Assembly: GCA_016716905.1 (NCBI GenBank)
Contig: JADJUS010000008.1
Coordinates: 1 to 18,816, forward strand
Source: Acidobacteriota bacterium
GTDB lineage: Bacteria; Acidobacteriota; Vicinamibacteria; Vicinamibacterales; SCN-69-37
Direction: 5' to 3'
DNA length: 18,816 nt
Shown here piece by piece: positions 1 to 8,956 of the stretch. The notes beneath the pieces were generated by a model. That model saw only the letters and a list, made by a program, of their open reading frames with translations. It made no database searches and had not been told where the DNA came from. The position numbers were made by a program, and so were the translations under genes. How positions within the stretch are numbered: the stretch's first letter is position 1; every line of letters begins with the position of its first letter.

Positions 1-2023
1 TATGGACCCGACGGGTCGGCCCCTTCCGCACCGCGATCGTCTCGATGATGGGCGACGCATCGACCGAATGGGGATTGCAGGTCTGATAACGGATGGTCGA
101 AGATCCCGCCAAGGGTGGGGCACCCGTTCCTGAAGCGTTATCCCTGCCCCATCACCACCCCGCTCTCCACGGCCCTCGACCAGGTGGGGTTGATCCACGC
201 GACCCGCATCAATCGCGACCACCACACGCACACACGCACGGCTTACCGGTCCCGGGAGATCCACGCCCACATCCGCCACGCATGCACCCCGCGCTACATT
301 AGACGCGTGACGCGGAGAAGCGGTGACGCCAGCGGATCCGGTCGAGGGCATGGATGTCGATGTGATCTCCCCCTCCCGGCGGCAAGGCCCGGCGTCTGCG
401 CGCGCGGTGACTGCGCGCCGAGCCTGCTCGCACGCCAGACGCACACGGCGTTCCCCGACACAAACGTCTGGTGCGAGGCCGACGCCTGTTGAAACCCCGG
501 CGCATTGCCGAGTATCGCCATTCGATCGTGACTGCGCGTGGTCGTCCCGAGCGCCTCGGCGGCAATCTGCCAGCACCGTCCCGGTTCCTGCCCAACCTCC
601 GGAGGGGGTGACCCACCGTGATCGTTGACTTGTCACGGTGACGCGAGCCGTGGCGTGATCATCGAACCCAAAGCTGAAACCGAAGCGTTCTTCAAGGCGC
701 TGGCCGTACTCCGGCCTTACCGCGATTCGCTTTCACCCGACGGCAGGCGCCGACGCCGAGCCCGGGCCGTGGCTGCTGACAGAGTCAGATCGAGTCCTGT
801 GCGGGCAAACACCTTCGGGCCCGTGGCCAGACGTCCCCTTCACGCACGAAGTTGCGGCGCCGGATGGCATCGGGCGCCATTCCCGGCGTGGCGGCTTGTT
901 TGACCTGCTGCTCCATGGCAAACGTCACCTGGTTCACGCCAAACCCGCGGAAGGCACCGGTGCGGATTGTTGGTGAACACGGCACGCCAGTCACTCGCAC
1001 GGCCGCAATCGCGTATGGCCCGCAGGCCTGCGAGATGGCATTGGCCATCACTGCCTTCGACGAACTGGCGTAACACCCGGCATCCGCCAGTATGTCAATG
1101 CGAGCCGCGAAAGTGGCCCCGAGCGATCAGCGCCGAGCACGTGGCGAAATGTGGAACGGATGCCGTTTGCTGTGGCCGCGGATCGACCCGACGCGATCCC
1201 ACACCATGCGCACCGGTGCGCCCGCCACCGCCGCCAGCAGGAGCAGAATCTGCAGTGAAATATCTTCGCGTGCGCCGAACGCTCCGCCGATCACCTGCTG
1301 GACGATGCGGAGGCCGTCGACAGGCTCGCCGAGCGCCTCGGCCGCCTGGCGCAGATCCTCCTGCATACTGCGTGGCGACGTTCAGCGTGAGGCTGCCGTC
1401 CTGCCCGGAACGGCGATGCCGGCCTCCCGGGTCCGAAGAGGCGTGCTCCACCAGTTCGGTCCGGTAACCGGCGCTGATGACGATCGCGGCTCCAGCCACG
1501 CGGCGTCGACATCGCCTCGCGCGATCCTCTGCTCGGTGACGATATTCGGGTGAGCCGGTGGGCGGTGCCCGGGATGCACCACCGCGCGTCTTCATCGCAG
1601 GCTCGCTCGGGATCGATCAGGTGGGGGCTCGGTCACCAGCTCAAGCTCAAGGCATCCGGCCCCCAATCGCGCGGCTGCCTCAGTGGTGCCCACGACGACC
1701 GCAACAACATCCGAAGCGCCGCGAATCCGGTCCGTCACCAGCACTTCTGATCAGATTCCATCAGGCCGAACCGATTGGTGCCCCGGACGTCACCGGCGGT
1801 GATCACCGGACCGCCGCCTGGCGTGGCGAGCGTCGCGGCGGTGTTGAGCCGGCGCAGCCAGGCACAGGCCACCGGCGCACGAACCGTCGCCGCGTGCAGG
1901 GCAGCCCGGCGGTGGGACGTCCTGCGGGTAGAGCGCGGTGCCGGCGGCTTTGGCCACCGCGTCGGTCCGGACGTGGCTGACGCCGACGCACTGGCCGCTG
2001 GTGTGGTCAGCGCGTCGAGCCAT
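1..2023 (-). CDS. Molybdenum-binding subunit of a xanthine dehydrogenase/aldehyde oxidase-type hydroxylase (3' end off the window, frameshifted)
   Basis: Large catalytic subunit binding the Mo-pterin cofactor and oxidising a C-H bond of a purine, aldehyde or N-heterocycle; the substrate cannot be read from sequence. Conserved blocks appear in order on the minus strand but in changing frames: DAVAKAAGTALY near 1960, GDVRGTNRFGLMESDQK near 1760, NIVTEQRIARGDVDAAWLE near 1500, IGGAFGAREDISLQ near 1280 with IRGHSKRHPF near 1180, TGAFRGFG near 960, FVSGNAV near 460, and VESGVVMGQGITLQERV near 150. The last is the usual C-terminal region, so only the extreme C-terminus is missing. The start at 2023 (ATG) overlaps the 2Fe-2S subunit stop by 17 bp, as expected in such operons. 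At least six frame changes are needed to join the blocks. They may be assembly errors or decay. Family assignment is firm; function in vivo is not. Confidence 0.82.
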
Positions 2024-2479
2024 GTCGTCGTCCCGCCTGCTGCACGGCGCGCACGATCTTCGTGTAATGCTGCGGCAGATGTTGCCGGCCAGCCCGGACC
2101 GAATCGCCGCGGCGGGTGGCGTTGGCCGGCAACGGGCTGGCCGCCAGGATCATTCCCGGCGTGCAGAACCGCACTGAATGGCGCCGTGATCGGCAAACGC
2201 GCGACGAAGGCGGCGCAATCGGGGGCTCGTGGCGTGTTCGATCGTTGTCACGGTCCGCCCGTCCGCCTCGGGGCAAGCACCAGACACGACAGGGTGGGCT
2301 CGCCATCAAGCAGGACCGTGCAGGCGCCGCACTCGCCGACGCCGCAGGCGTCCTTTGTTCCCGTAAGACCGAACCGGTCGCATGCGAGCTGCAGCAGTGT
2401 GGTCGATGCCGTCACGCGGGTCGTTCGCAGGATACCGTTCACGGTGATTGCGACTCGTCGCGGTCGCGCGTCGCTTCAT
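2007..2479 (-). CDS. 2Fe-2S subunit of the molybdenum hydroxylase (frameshifted)
   Basis: Small electron-transfer subunit carrying two 2Fe-2S clusters. The first, plant-ferredoxin-like motif is intact (GLTGTKDACGVGECGACTV, about 2380-2330, followed by LLDGEP). The second domain reads AFADHGAIQCG and then, one base out of frame, FCTPGMILAA. The usual CRCTGY motif near 2070 is damaged: CR is followed directly by YTKIVRAV with four bases fewer than expected. The inferred ATG at 2479 overlaps the upstream FAD subunit stop as ATGA, and the TGA at 2007 lies inside the Mo subunit gene. The span of 473 nt gives about 157 residues, normal for the family, but is one base short of a multiple of three. 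Order FAD, FeS, Mo matches coxMSL-type operons. Confidence 0.85.
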
Positions 2480-3292
2480 CGTGCCCCCACGCGCCACGGC
2501 GCGTCAAGCACGACGCCGGCCACGCGAAGGCGATGCGCGCGTAGTCCGACAGGCTGTCGGCGTGGACATGGCAGACCGCGCGTAGCGCCTCATCACGGCG
2601 GGAGCGATTGCCGAACGACGCGGCCACGGTGGGCGCCGGGAATGGCCGCCCGCCAGCCTCCGAGGGCGACCCGAACGCCGCCGCTGAATTCAGCCACGCC
2701 TGCGGCCGCCAAGGATCGGCTGAAGGCCATCCTGGCGCCGACCTTCTCAAACGCGCTGTGCCTGCACTCTTGGGCACGTGCACCGCCACCACCAACCGCT
2801 GGAGCGGCCACCGGCGGCCTGCGCGCTCATGAAGTCTGCCAGCGGGGAGTGGTCGCACGACTGGCGGTCCGCAACCACCACCATGGCATCGAGTGCCAGC
2901 AGCGCCGTCGTGATGTCTCCGGCGGCATGCGGCGTGGTGATGTTGCCACCCACCGTGGCGCGTCGCCGCAGGGCCGGTGCGGAGGTCTGCGCGGCCGCCT
3001 CGCCAGACGCGCGCGTGCCGGCGCACCAAGGGGTTGGACGACAGTTCGTGGGCCGTGACGAGCGCGCCGATACGCAGGTGGGTGCCCAGATCGGACACAC
3101 ACCAGTGGCGTCGGTGACGCCTTTGATGTCCACGATCCGCGGACGAACCGTGTCCATGGCTGTTGCGTGGACAGCGCGACGATCACGTCGGTACCGCCCG
3201 CGTAGATGCAGGCACCAGGACGGGCAATGGCCTGAAGCGCTGCTCGCAAGGTGCGTGGTCGGAAGTAGGAAAAGGCGGGAAGGGTCGGACAT
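2476..3292 (-). CDS. FAD-binding subunit of the molybdenum hydroxylase (frameshifted)
   Basis: Medium subunit that passes electrons from the Fe-S clusters to an acceptor through FAD. Recognisable blocks are AFSYFRPRTLRAALQA followed by the FAD-binding signature YAGGTDVIVAL (about 3270-3175), IVDIKGVTDATG (about 3140-3105), GGNITTPHAAGDITTALLAL (about 2950-2890), and a C-terminal SDYARIAF block near 2550 ending VVLDAPWRVGAR and a TGA that overlaps the next ATG. The start at 3292 (ATG TCC GAC) is out of frame with the first block by one base. Size (about 272 codons) fits the family. It begins 26 bp downstream of the GT2-like gene stop on the same strand, so it may be cotranscribed with the glycosylation cassette or have its own promoter; none is obvious. 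Confidence 0.83.
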
Positions 3293-3317
3293 GGGAGGGC
3301 CAGCGCCGATCGGGATG

Positions 3318-4211
3318 TTAGCGCGGAACGAACCTGACGCGCGATGGGGGGCCGATCAGGTACCCCACGGCCTCGCCGACGGCGCTTGCGATCAACCCGA
3401 GCGAGACCACCGGCAACTGCCGCCATATGGTCGTGTCGCCGCAACGCACGGCATCGGCCACGAGGCGGACCAGCCGCACGGCCGGGATCGCCGGCGCGCC
3501 CGCCGCGTACACCAAACGTCGCAACGGGAACCAGCGCCGTCGCCGCTGGTGGCCGAACTGCCGGCCCAGCCGCCAGAGGTCTCGCACGAACGGCCCCACG
3601 CGGTCAGGGTTGACGACATCCACGAGCGCCGCGGCCTCGAAATAGCACTGGCCACCGCGAGCCAGGAGTTCGTGTTGCAACTGCCACCCCGCCTCGAGTG
3701 AGGCGTCCAGATCATCGCCGAGCGCGAGGAGTGCCTCGCGCCTGTACGCGCTGTTGTGCCCGGGACGTCGGCTCGCAGTCCACCCGGCTGACCGTTCGCC
3801 CACCGGCCGTGTTTGATGCGCATGGCTGCCCGGCTTATTGCGGTCTCTGGGTTTGCGTTGCCGATCGACGGCCCGACGACCGTCCACGACCCGGACCGGC
3901 ACGCCTCCATCAGCACGTCCACGGCACCGGGTCGAGGAAAGGCATGGGCCTGCGCGAAGAGCACCCACGGCGCCGTAGCCGCCCGTGCAGCCCGCGCCTC
4001 GGCCACATCGAGCCGGCCGTCGCCTCCGTCGATCACGATGACCTGATCGAATCCCCAGAGCGTGAATGGCTGACGTCGAAATGCTGGCGCCGTTCACTGC
4101 GGCGATGACCATCTGCAATCGCTCGGCGCGATAGCAGTGCAGCGCAGCGGCGACCGCGTCCAGTGAGTCGGTGACCAGAACGACGGACACCTCCGGCCCG
4201 GACGCCGTCAT
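3318..4211 (-). CDS. GT2-like glycosyltransferase, paralogue of the protein at 7856-8881 (internally frameshifted)
   Basis: Family 2 glycosyltransferase-like protein of about 297 residues. The N-terminus EVSVVLVTDS and the C-terminal half (PGHNSAYRREALLALGDDL, RRLVYAAGAPAIPAVRLVRL) share one frame. The middle, about 4060-3790, is conserved only in another frame (ATAPWVLFAQAHAFPRPG, then WTVVGPSIGNANPE), so two compensating shifts are present. Every block has a counterpart in the plus-strand paralogue. The acidic pair normally found at the nucleotide-sugar/metal site appears as FAQAHAFP here, without the usual acidic residues. The ATG at 4211 overlaps the stop of the preceding glycosyltransferase as ATGA, implying translational coupling. 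The C-terminus is hydrophobic and may associate with the membrane. Substrate unknown; glycan or metabolite decoration is inferred from neighbours. Confidence 0.78.
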   Translation of the reverse strand: MTASGPEVSVVLVTDSLDAVAAALHCYRAERLQMVIAAVNGASISTSAIHALGIRSGHRDRRRRRPARCGRGAGCTGGYGAVGALRAGPCLSSTRCRGRADGGVPVRVVDGRRAVDRQRKPRDRNKPGSHAHQTRPVGERSAGWTASRRPGHNSAYRREALLALGDDLDASLEAGWQLQHELLARGGQCYFEAAALVDVVNPDRVGPFVRDLWRLGRQFGHQRRRRWFPLRRLVYAAGAPAIPAVRLVRLVADAVRCGDTTIWRQLPVVSLGLIASAVGEAVGYLIGPPSRVRFVPR

Positions 4212-5258
4212 CTCTGCACGTCAGCCAGTTGGTGGAAGGGCTGCCCTGGCTGCAGGTGGAACGACATCCGATTGAGCAAGCCGAATACCCGTGCGAACGC
4301 CGCCGGCGGCAGGATCGTCTGCAAGATGAGCACGCCGACAAACGCCCACCGTTTCGGCGACCGCAGGACGGGCGCGGGCGATGTCGCGACTGACCTGCGC
4401 AGAAATCGCCAGGCGGCTGACACCTCACCGTCGATCGCGCAGAATACCGCCATCGCGAACAGGTCCCTCGCCTGACAGAACCGAAGGCGTTGGGTGGTGA
4501 CGCGTGGATCGTCACGCCGCGCTTTCTCAAGAACCCGCTGCCCTTCAAGCGCCATCTGCTGATAGTTGCGGGACTCACTGCCCGGACTGCGGGTATATCC
4601 CACGAGTGTGCAGGGCACCGTCGCGAACCGGACGTGGCGGGCCAGCCGGATCCAGAGATCCCAGTCCTCACGGAATCGCAGGGTCTCATCAAGGTGGCCG
4701 ACCTGCTCCAACGCCTCACGACGCATGAGCGCCACGCTGCCGCCAGAGACCATGTCCCACTCGATCATCTCGTCGGCCACGTCGCCGTTGACGTCGCCGC
4801 CAAGGCGCCAGCCCAGGCATCGGTGCCTCGCATCGATCACGGCCGAGTAACACGACACCACGCCCACCTCGGGGCGCGTCAATAAGCGCCACCTGCCGAG
4901 CGAGCTTGTCGGGCAGCCAGAGATCGTCGTGGTCGAGAAACGCGATCAGCTCGCCACGGGATTCGAGAATCGCCCGGTTACGTGTCGCGCTCGGCCCTCG
5001 GTTCATCTGGCGAATGAGCCGGATGCGGGCGTCGGCCGCCATGAGGCGCGCGACGACCTCAACCGTGCCGTCACTCGACCCGTCGTCGATGATCACAAGC
5101 TCGAAATCGTCGAATGTCTGGCGAAGCGCGCTGGCCAGCGTGGTCTCGATGAAGCCGGCCGCGTTGAATGTGGCCGTCAACACGCTGACCCGTGGCGACT
5201 GCGCCAGGGCAGCGCGGCTCACGCGCTTCCACCACGAGGCGTGAGGACAATGCGCCAT
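4208..5258 (-). CDS. Family 2 (GT-A) glycosyltransferase (one frameshift)
   Basis: Typical inverting GT2 enzyme transferring a sugar from a nucleotide-sugar donor. From the ATG at 5258 the N-terminal domain reads PRVSVLTATFNAAGFIE, then ELVIIDDGSSDGTVE with the donor-binding DDGS, then ESRGELIAFLDHDDLW with the DxD metal site. After a frame change near 4890 the protein continues EVGVVSCYSAVIDARHRC, MIEWDMVSGGSVALMRREAL and the acceptor-side FREDWDLWIRLA, ending in about 130 less conserved residues with a possible hydrophobic segment (AFVGVLILQTILPPAAF). The junction looks like loss of two bases in a CG repeat. Total length is about 350 residues. It overlaps the next gene by ATGA and abuts or overlaps the P450, so the cassette is an operon. 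Confidence 0.85.
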
Positions 5259-6748
5259 GCCGACGACGGTCGCCAATGACGCCACGCGCTGTGTTCGGCA
5301 GGGCCATCGGCAACGGATTGCCAGTGGCCCCGCGCGCGAGTTCCTCGGCGAAGATGCCACCGACCGTCTTTGTCAGTTCCTCGCCGAGACACGCATGGCG
5401 CAGGCCCGCGCCAAACGGCGCATATTCGCGGCGCGCAAACGACCGGTGCAGAAACCGATCGGGGTCGAAGGTCTGCGCATGCTCAAACACCGCAGGGTCC
5501 TGGTGACTCTCGCGTACGCAGAGCCGTACGAGCCAGCCTTTCGGGATGACCATGCCGCCGTGCGAAACGTCGCTGGTGGTCGCGCGGTACAGGTACTCGC
5601 TCTGCTCGAGCCGCAGCGTCTCCATCACAACCCGCGTGGACAAGGACAGCGCGCCGCCCTCGTGGGCGGAATCGGCGTGCGCCGGCAGCCGAAGCCGGTC
5701 GGCCCACTGGCCGTGGTCGGTCAGCATCCGCGCGATCCACTGGAGCAGGCCCGACACGTCAGCCCACGTGGTGTGCAGGATGTATGCGAGGTTTCCGCGA
5801 TCGTCGGGTCGTCCACGGAAGCGGGGCTGCTGCGGGCCAGCGCCTCCAGGAAACTGCCAGCGCCAGCGCCTGGCGAATGCCCGTCGGCTGTGTGTGCGCG
5901 CGCGATCGCGACGATCTCCGCCACCGCACTCCGAATCTGGCGGTCGGACGCGCTCGAGGGATTCCGGATGTCGATGACCCTGTAGAGCGTCTTCAATCGA
6001 GCGCGTTCCGCGCTCGCGGGATCGATTCCGAAGAACAGACGCACCCAGATCGAAAACACTGCGCTGGATATGGCGGCGAGGCGGCACGCCGGTGCCGGCA
6101 GACGCGCGTGCCATGCGCGCCAGTTCCTGGCGAAACTGGTCGCGGATGAAGGCCTCGTGCAACTCGTACCTCGCGCGCCATCGCAAGGCGAAGCACCTGT
6201 TTGGCCTCGGCGTGGCGCTCGCGGGGCATGTGACGGAGGAATCCACCTGGGATGAACCGGCCAAACGACCACGGCGGCGACACCAACACATCGTCGTGCT
6301 GGCGGAAAAACTCCGACCCTGCAGACAAACCGACCAGGCAGGCGGTTGGTCGCAGAAACTGACTGGTCTTGAAGGTACTTCCCAGGCGCCGACTCTGGTC
6401 GGAGAAAAAATCCTGCCGGGTCCATGGACCCAGCGCAAAGGGCCGTAGCGAACCCGGTGGCCATCCATGCGCGCGGCCGCGCGCTACTCCTGAGTGCCAG
6501 AGCACGGCGACCATCGCGACGACGGCGGCGGCCGCGGCGCCGCGCACCAGCCCGATCGGGGCAAACGCGACCAACAGAGCGATGCCGACGGCGTAGGCCA
6601 CGACCACTCCCGCCAGCCGCAGGGCTAAGCCTGGAAACGCGCGCCGAAAAGCGGTGCTCGCACACGGAGCAATCGCGGGCCATGCCGCCACGCTGAGCAC
6701 CGCCACTTCGACAACGCGCTCGAGTATCTGGCCAGCCATTCGGGTCAC
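5219..6748 (-). CDS. Cytochrome P450 with an N-terminal membrane domain (several frameshifts)
   Basis: Haem-thiolate monooxygenase-like protein. The start is GTG at 6748, overlapping the aminotransferase stop (GTGA); ATG at 6739 is an alternative. Residues about 8-85 form two or three hydrophobic helices (including GVVVAYAVGIALLVAFAPIG), unusual for a bacterial P450. The P450 fold follows: DFFSDQSRRLGSTFKTSQFL, FGRFIPGGFLRHMPRERHAE, I-helix region WADVSGLLQWIARML, ExxR helix METLRLEQSEYLYR, FDPDRFLHRSFARREYAPFG, and a haem loop FGAGLRHACLGEEL near 5415-5375. Segments lie in three frames, so at least three shifts occur, for example near 6190, 6050 and 5800. The C-terminal end is uncertain: an in-frame stop is reached only by assuming one more shift (TGA at 5219). 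The substrate is unknown. Confidence 0.83.
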
Positions 6749-7850
6749 CAGGACGCGGGCAGGGTCCGGACCGCCGCCACGATCGTGGCGACCTCGTCGT
6801 CAGTCAGCCGTGGATGCAGGGGCAGGTTCAACGCGTCGGCGCCGAGTCGCTCGGTGTTGGGAAGACTGACCTTCGTGTCGAAAATCGGGTTGAGGTGCAG
6901 CGGGTGATAGCGCAACGTGGTGTAGATCCCTGCTGGTACAGCGTGCGTGCCGACCGGTCCCTGGTGGGGATGCGCACCAGGTATGTGAAGTACGAGTGCC
7001 GGTCGGCGGGACCGGCCTCGCTCGGGCGGCGCAGCCAGTCGAGGTCTGCAAACTCCTTCTGGTAGATGTCCCAGATGCGCTTGCGCCGCGCCTGCAGCGC
7101 ATCGAGCTTGCGCAACTGCGCCAGGCCCACAGCCGCATTCAGGTCTGAGACCAGCAGCTTCGGAAACACCGCACAAATCTCATGTTCCCACCATCGTGGG
7201 TGGGCGGTGTTGGCCGCGTCGAACCCCGACTTGACCACGCCGCAGTAGCGCAGCAGTCGGGCGCGATCGGCCAGAGCCTGGTGGCGCGAGGTCACTGCCC
7301 CGCCCTCGCCCATGGCCAGGTTCTTGACCGCGTCGTAGCTGAAGACCCCGATGTCCCCGATACCGCCGCACGGCCGGCCGGCCAGCATCGAGGCCACGGC
7401 ATGCGCAGCGTCTTCGATGATCGGCAGTCCGAGGGCGATCACTGGCTGCAACTGGACCGGCAGGCCGGCGTAGTGCACCACCATGATGGCCCTGGTCGCC
7501 GGCGTCATCACCTCGGCGATCGTGCCGGCAGTCACGTTCTGCGTGTCCAGATCGACGTCGCAGAACACCGGGCGATGGCCCGCCAGGAGAATGCTGTGCG
7601 CGCATGACACCCACGTGAACGAAGGCACGATGATGTCGGAGCCCGGGGGCAGAGCCAGCAGGGTGGTGGCCAGGTAGAGCGCACTCGATCCGCTGTTGAC
7701 CACGACCAGGTTGGGCAGCCCGCGATACTGGCAGAACTCCGCCTCAAACGTCGCAGACTTCGGACCAGGACCCGGCCATTGCCGTTCCAGGCAATCCTGA
7801 ATCTCGGCAAGCTCCTCGCTGCCCATGTGGGATCCCAGGACTGAAATCAT
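6745..7850 (-). CDS. DegT/DnrJ/EryC1/StrS family PLP-dependent sugar aminotransferase (one frameshift)
   Basis: PLP enzyme of the family that transaminates nucleotide-linked keto sugars for glycan or antibiotic sugars. From ATG 7850: NSGSSALYLATTLLAL (about residues 52-67), IIVPSFTWVSCAHSILLAG, VDLDTQNVTAGTIAEVMTPA, PLP-stacking and binding residues in PIIEDAAHA (about 144-151), and Schiff-base lysine K176 in FSYDAVKNLAMGEGGAV. The C-terminal part YTTLRYHPLHLNPIF, LGADALNLPLHPRLTDDEV lies one base out of frame after about 6935, consistent with one missing base; corrected length is about 368 residues, normal for the family. First gene of the minus-strand cassette, with a 5-63 bp divergent gap to the GT2-like gene on the plus strand. 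The product sugar cannot be predicted. Confidence 0.9.
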
Positions 7851-7855
7851 TCTGC

Positions 7856-8881
7856 ATGCCCCCTGCGATGCGAGTGATGAGGCTACCGGCCGAGCGACGC
7901 TATCATCGCAGACATGATAGCGCCCCCGGGTTGTCGGTGGTCCTTGCCACCGATGCGGCAGCCACCATCAGTACGACGCTACGGCACCTGCACGCGCAGG
8001 GGGACCCGGCGAGGATCGAGCTGGTCATCGCCACGCTGGCCGGCGCAGTCCTGCACCGCGATGACCCGGGGCTTCGCGACTTCCCGTTCGTGCGCATCGT
8101 GCACGGCGACGATGGGATGAACATCGCGCGCGCTGAAGCGCAGGCTGTCGCGGCGGCGACAGCCCCGTGGGTCGTCTTCGCCGAAAGCTGCGCGTTTCCA
8201 CGCCCCGGCTTCGTCGACGCGATGATCGGCGCGTGCCAATCGGACAGGTGGACAGTTGTCGGGCCTGCCATGCGAAATCGCAATCCTGCCAGCGACGCGA
8301 GCTGGGCGGCGATGCAGATCAACTACGGACGGTGGCAGGACATCTCGGGCGGGGGAAATCGATCTCGGGTCCCCGGTCACAACAGCGCGTACCGCCGGGA
8401 TGCGTTGATGGCGCTTGGCCCCGATCTGCCCGACCTGATGCAGTCACTGACTGCGGTGCAGGACGAGATCCGCACCCGCGGAGGCCTGATCTGCTTCGAC
8501 CCGTCGGCCCAGGTCGAGATCCTCAACATCACCGGTCCCGGCTGGTACGTGATCGACCAGTTCGGCAAGGGACGGCAATTCGCCCGGATGCGTCGCAGAC
8601 GATGGCCGGTGTTCCGTCGGCTCGTGTACGCGGCAGGCATGCCGCTGCTCCCCGCGGTCCGTCTCTTTCGGATCGTGATGGGCGGTGGCTCAACCTGCCG
8701 TGTTCGGGAACTGGCGCGGGGCCATCGATGCTCGTTGCTCGTCGCGGGCCTGGTCGCGGGCGCCGCTGGCGAGTGCCTGGGCTACCTCCGTGGTGGACCA
8801 GCCGGCGCGGGATTCTTCGAGCGGAACCTCCATCGGTCTCGGTACGCGAGTGGCGTTCACGCCCAGATCCAGACGCCGTGA
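7856..8881 (+). CDS. GT2-like glycosyltransferase, paralogue of the 3318-4211 protein
   Basis: Family 2 glycosyltransferase-like protein. The continuous frame opens at ATG 7856, but homology with the paralogue begins only at PGLSVVLATDA. ATG 7914 gives the better N-terminus (M-I-A-P-P-G) if one base is missing in the adjoining CCCCCGGG run, so the first about 20 residues may be spurious. Blocks: LVIATLAGAVL, TAPWVVFAESCAFPRPGF, WTVVGPAMRNRNPASD, RVPGHNSAYRRDALMALG, RRRRWPVFRRLVYAAGMPL, and hydrophobic C-terminal SLLVAGLVAGAAGECLGYL. The catalytic-site region reads FAESCAFP, with one acidic residue and no DxD. It is divergent from the aminotransferase and probably acts in the same pathway. Donor and acceptor are unknown. 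Confidence 0.82.
   Translation: MPPAMRVMRLPAERRYHRRHDSAPGLSVVLATDAAATISTTLRHLHAQGDPARIELVIATLAGAVLHRDDPGLRDFPFVRIVHGDDGMNIARAEAQAVAAATAPWVVFAESCAFPRPGFVDAMIGACQSDRWTVVGPAMRNRNPASDASWAAMQINYGRWQDISGGGNRSRVPGHNSAYRRDALMALGPDLPDLMQSLTAVQDEIRTRGGLICFDPSAQVEILNITGPGWYVIDQFGKGRQFARMRRRRWPVFRRLVYAAGMPLLPAVRLFRIVMGGGSTCRVRELARGHRCSLLVAGLVAGAAGECLGYLRGGPAGAGFFERNLHRSRYASGVHAQIQTP
7898..7922. promoter_or_regulatory. 9-bp perfect inverted repeat in the divergent promoter region
   Basis: CGCTATCAT, a 7-nt spacer (CGCAGAC) and ATGATAGCG form a perfect dyad. It lies 48 bp upstream of the aminotransferase start and covers the best-matching start codon of the plus-strand GT2-like gene (ATG 7914). The left arm contains TATCAT, usable as a -10 element seven bases before that ATG. 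Either an operator for a divergent promoter or a start-site hairpin would fit; no regulator is encoded nearby. Confidence 0.45.
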
Positions 8882-8902
8882 CCGCGCCGACCGGTGCCCT
8901 GT

Positions 8903-8930
8903 GGCGGTGCCGCCCTCGAGCGGCGCCGCC
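8903..8930 (+). terminator. GC-rich stem-loop after the GT2-like gene
   Basis: GGCGGTGCCG, 8-nt loop, CGGCGCCGCC: a 10-bp stem with one G-T pair, 21 bp after the GT2-like stop. No U-tract follows, so it would be a weak or Rho-aided terminator, or only a hairpin. Confidence 0.3.
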
Positions 8931-8944
8931 GGTGTTCGCGCTCC

Positions 8945-8950
8945 TATAAT
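8945..8950 (+). promoter_or_regulatory. Consensus -10 hexamer six bases before a start codon
   Basis: TATAAT ends six bases before ATG 8957. Transcription initiated there would begin at or next to the start codon, giving a leaderless mRNA. No convincing -35 hexamer is seen 16-18 bp upstream, and no Shine-Dalgarno lies in the six intervening bases (GGCGCC). Confidence 0.4.
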
Positions 8951-8956
8951 GGCGCC

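Noticed and set aside
1..620. Independent small genes at the left edge
   Set aside because: The minus strand retains scattered Mo-subunit blocks (FVSGNAV, VESGVVMGQGITLQERV); the remaining frames are by-products of frameshifts.
1775..3058. 427-codon open frame on the plus strand
   Set aside because: It runs antisense to the conserved FAD, 2Fe-2S and Mo subunit blocks, is Arg/Pro/Ala-rich and low in complexity, and resembles no family; typical mirror frame in GC-rich DNA.
5071..6468. 465-codon continuous minus-strand frame as one gene
   Set aside because: It joins part of the P450 to an out-of-frame stretch of the next glycosyltransferase; only about 5270-5800 and a short piece near 6150 carry P450 motifs.
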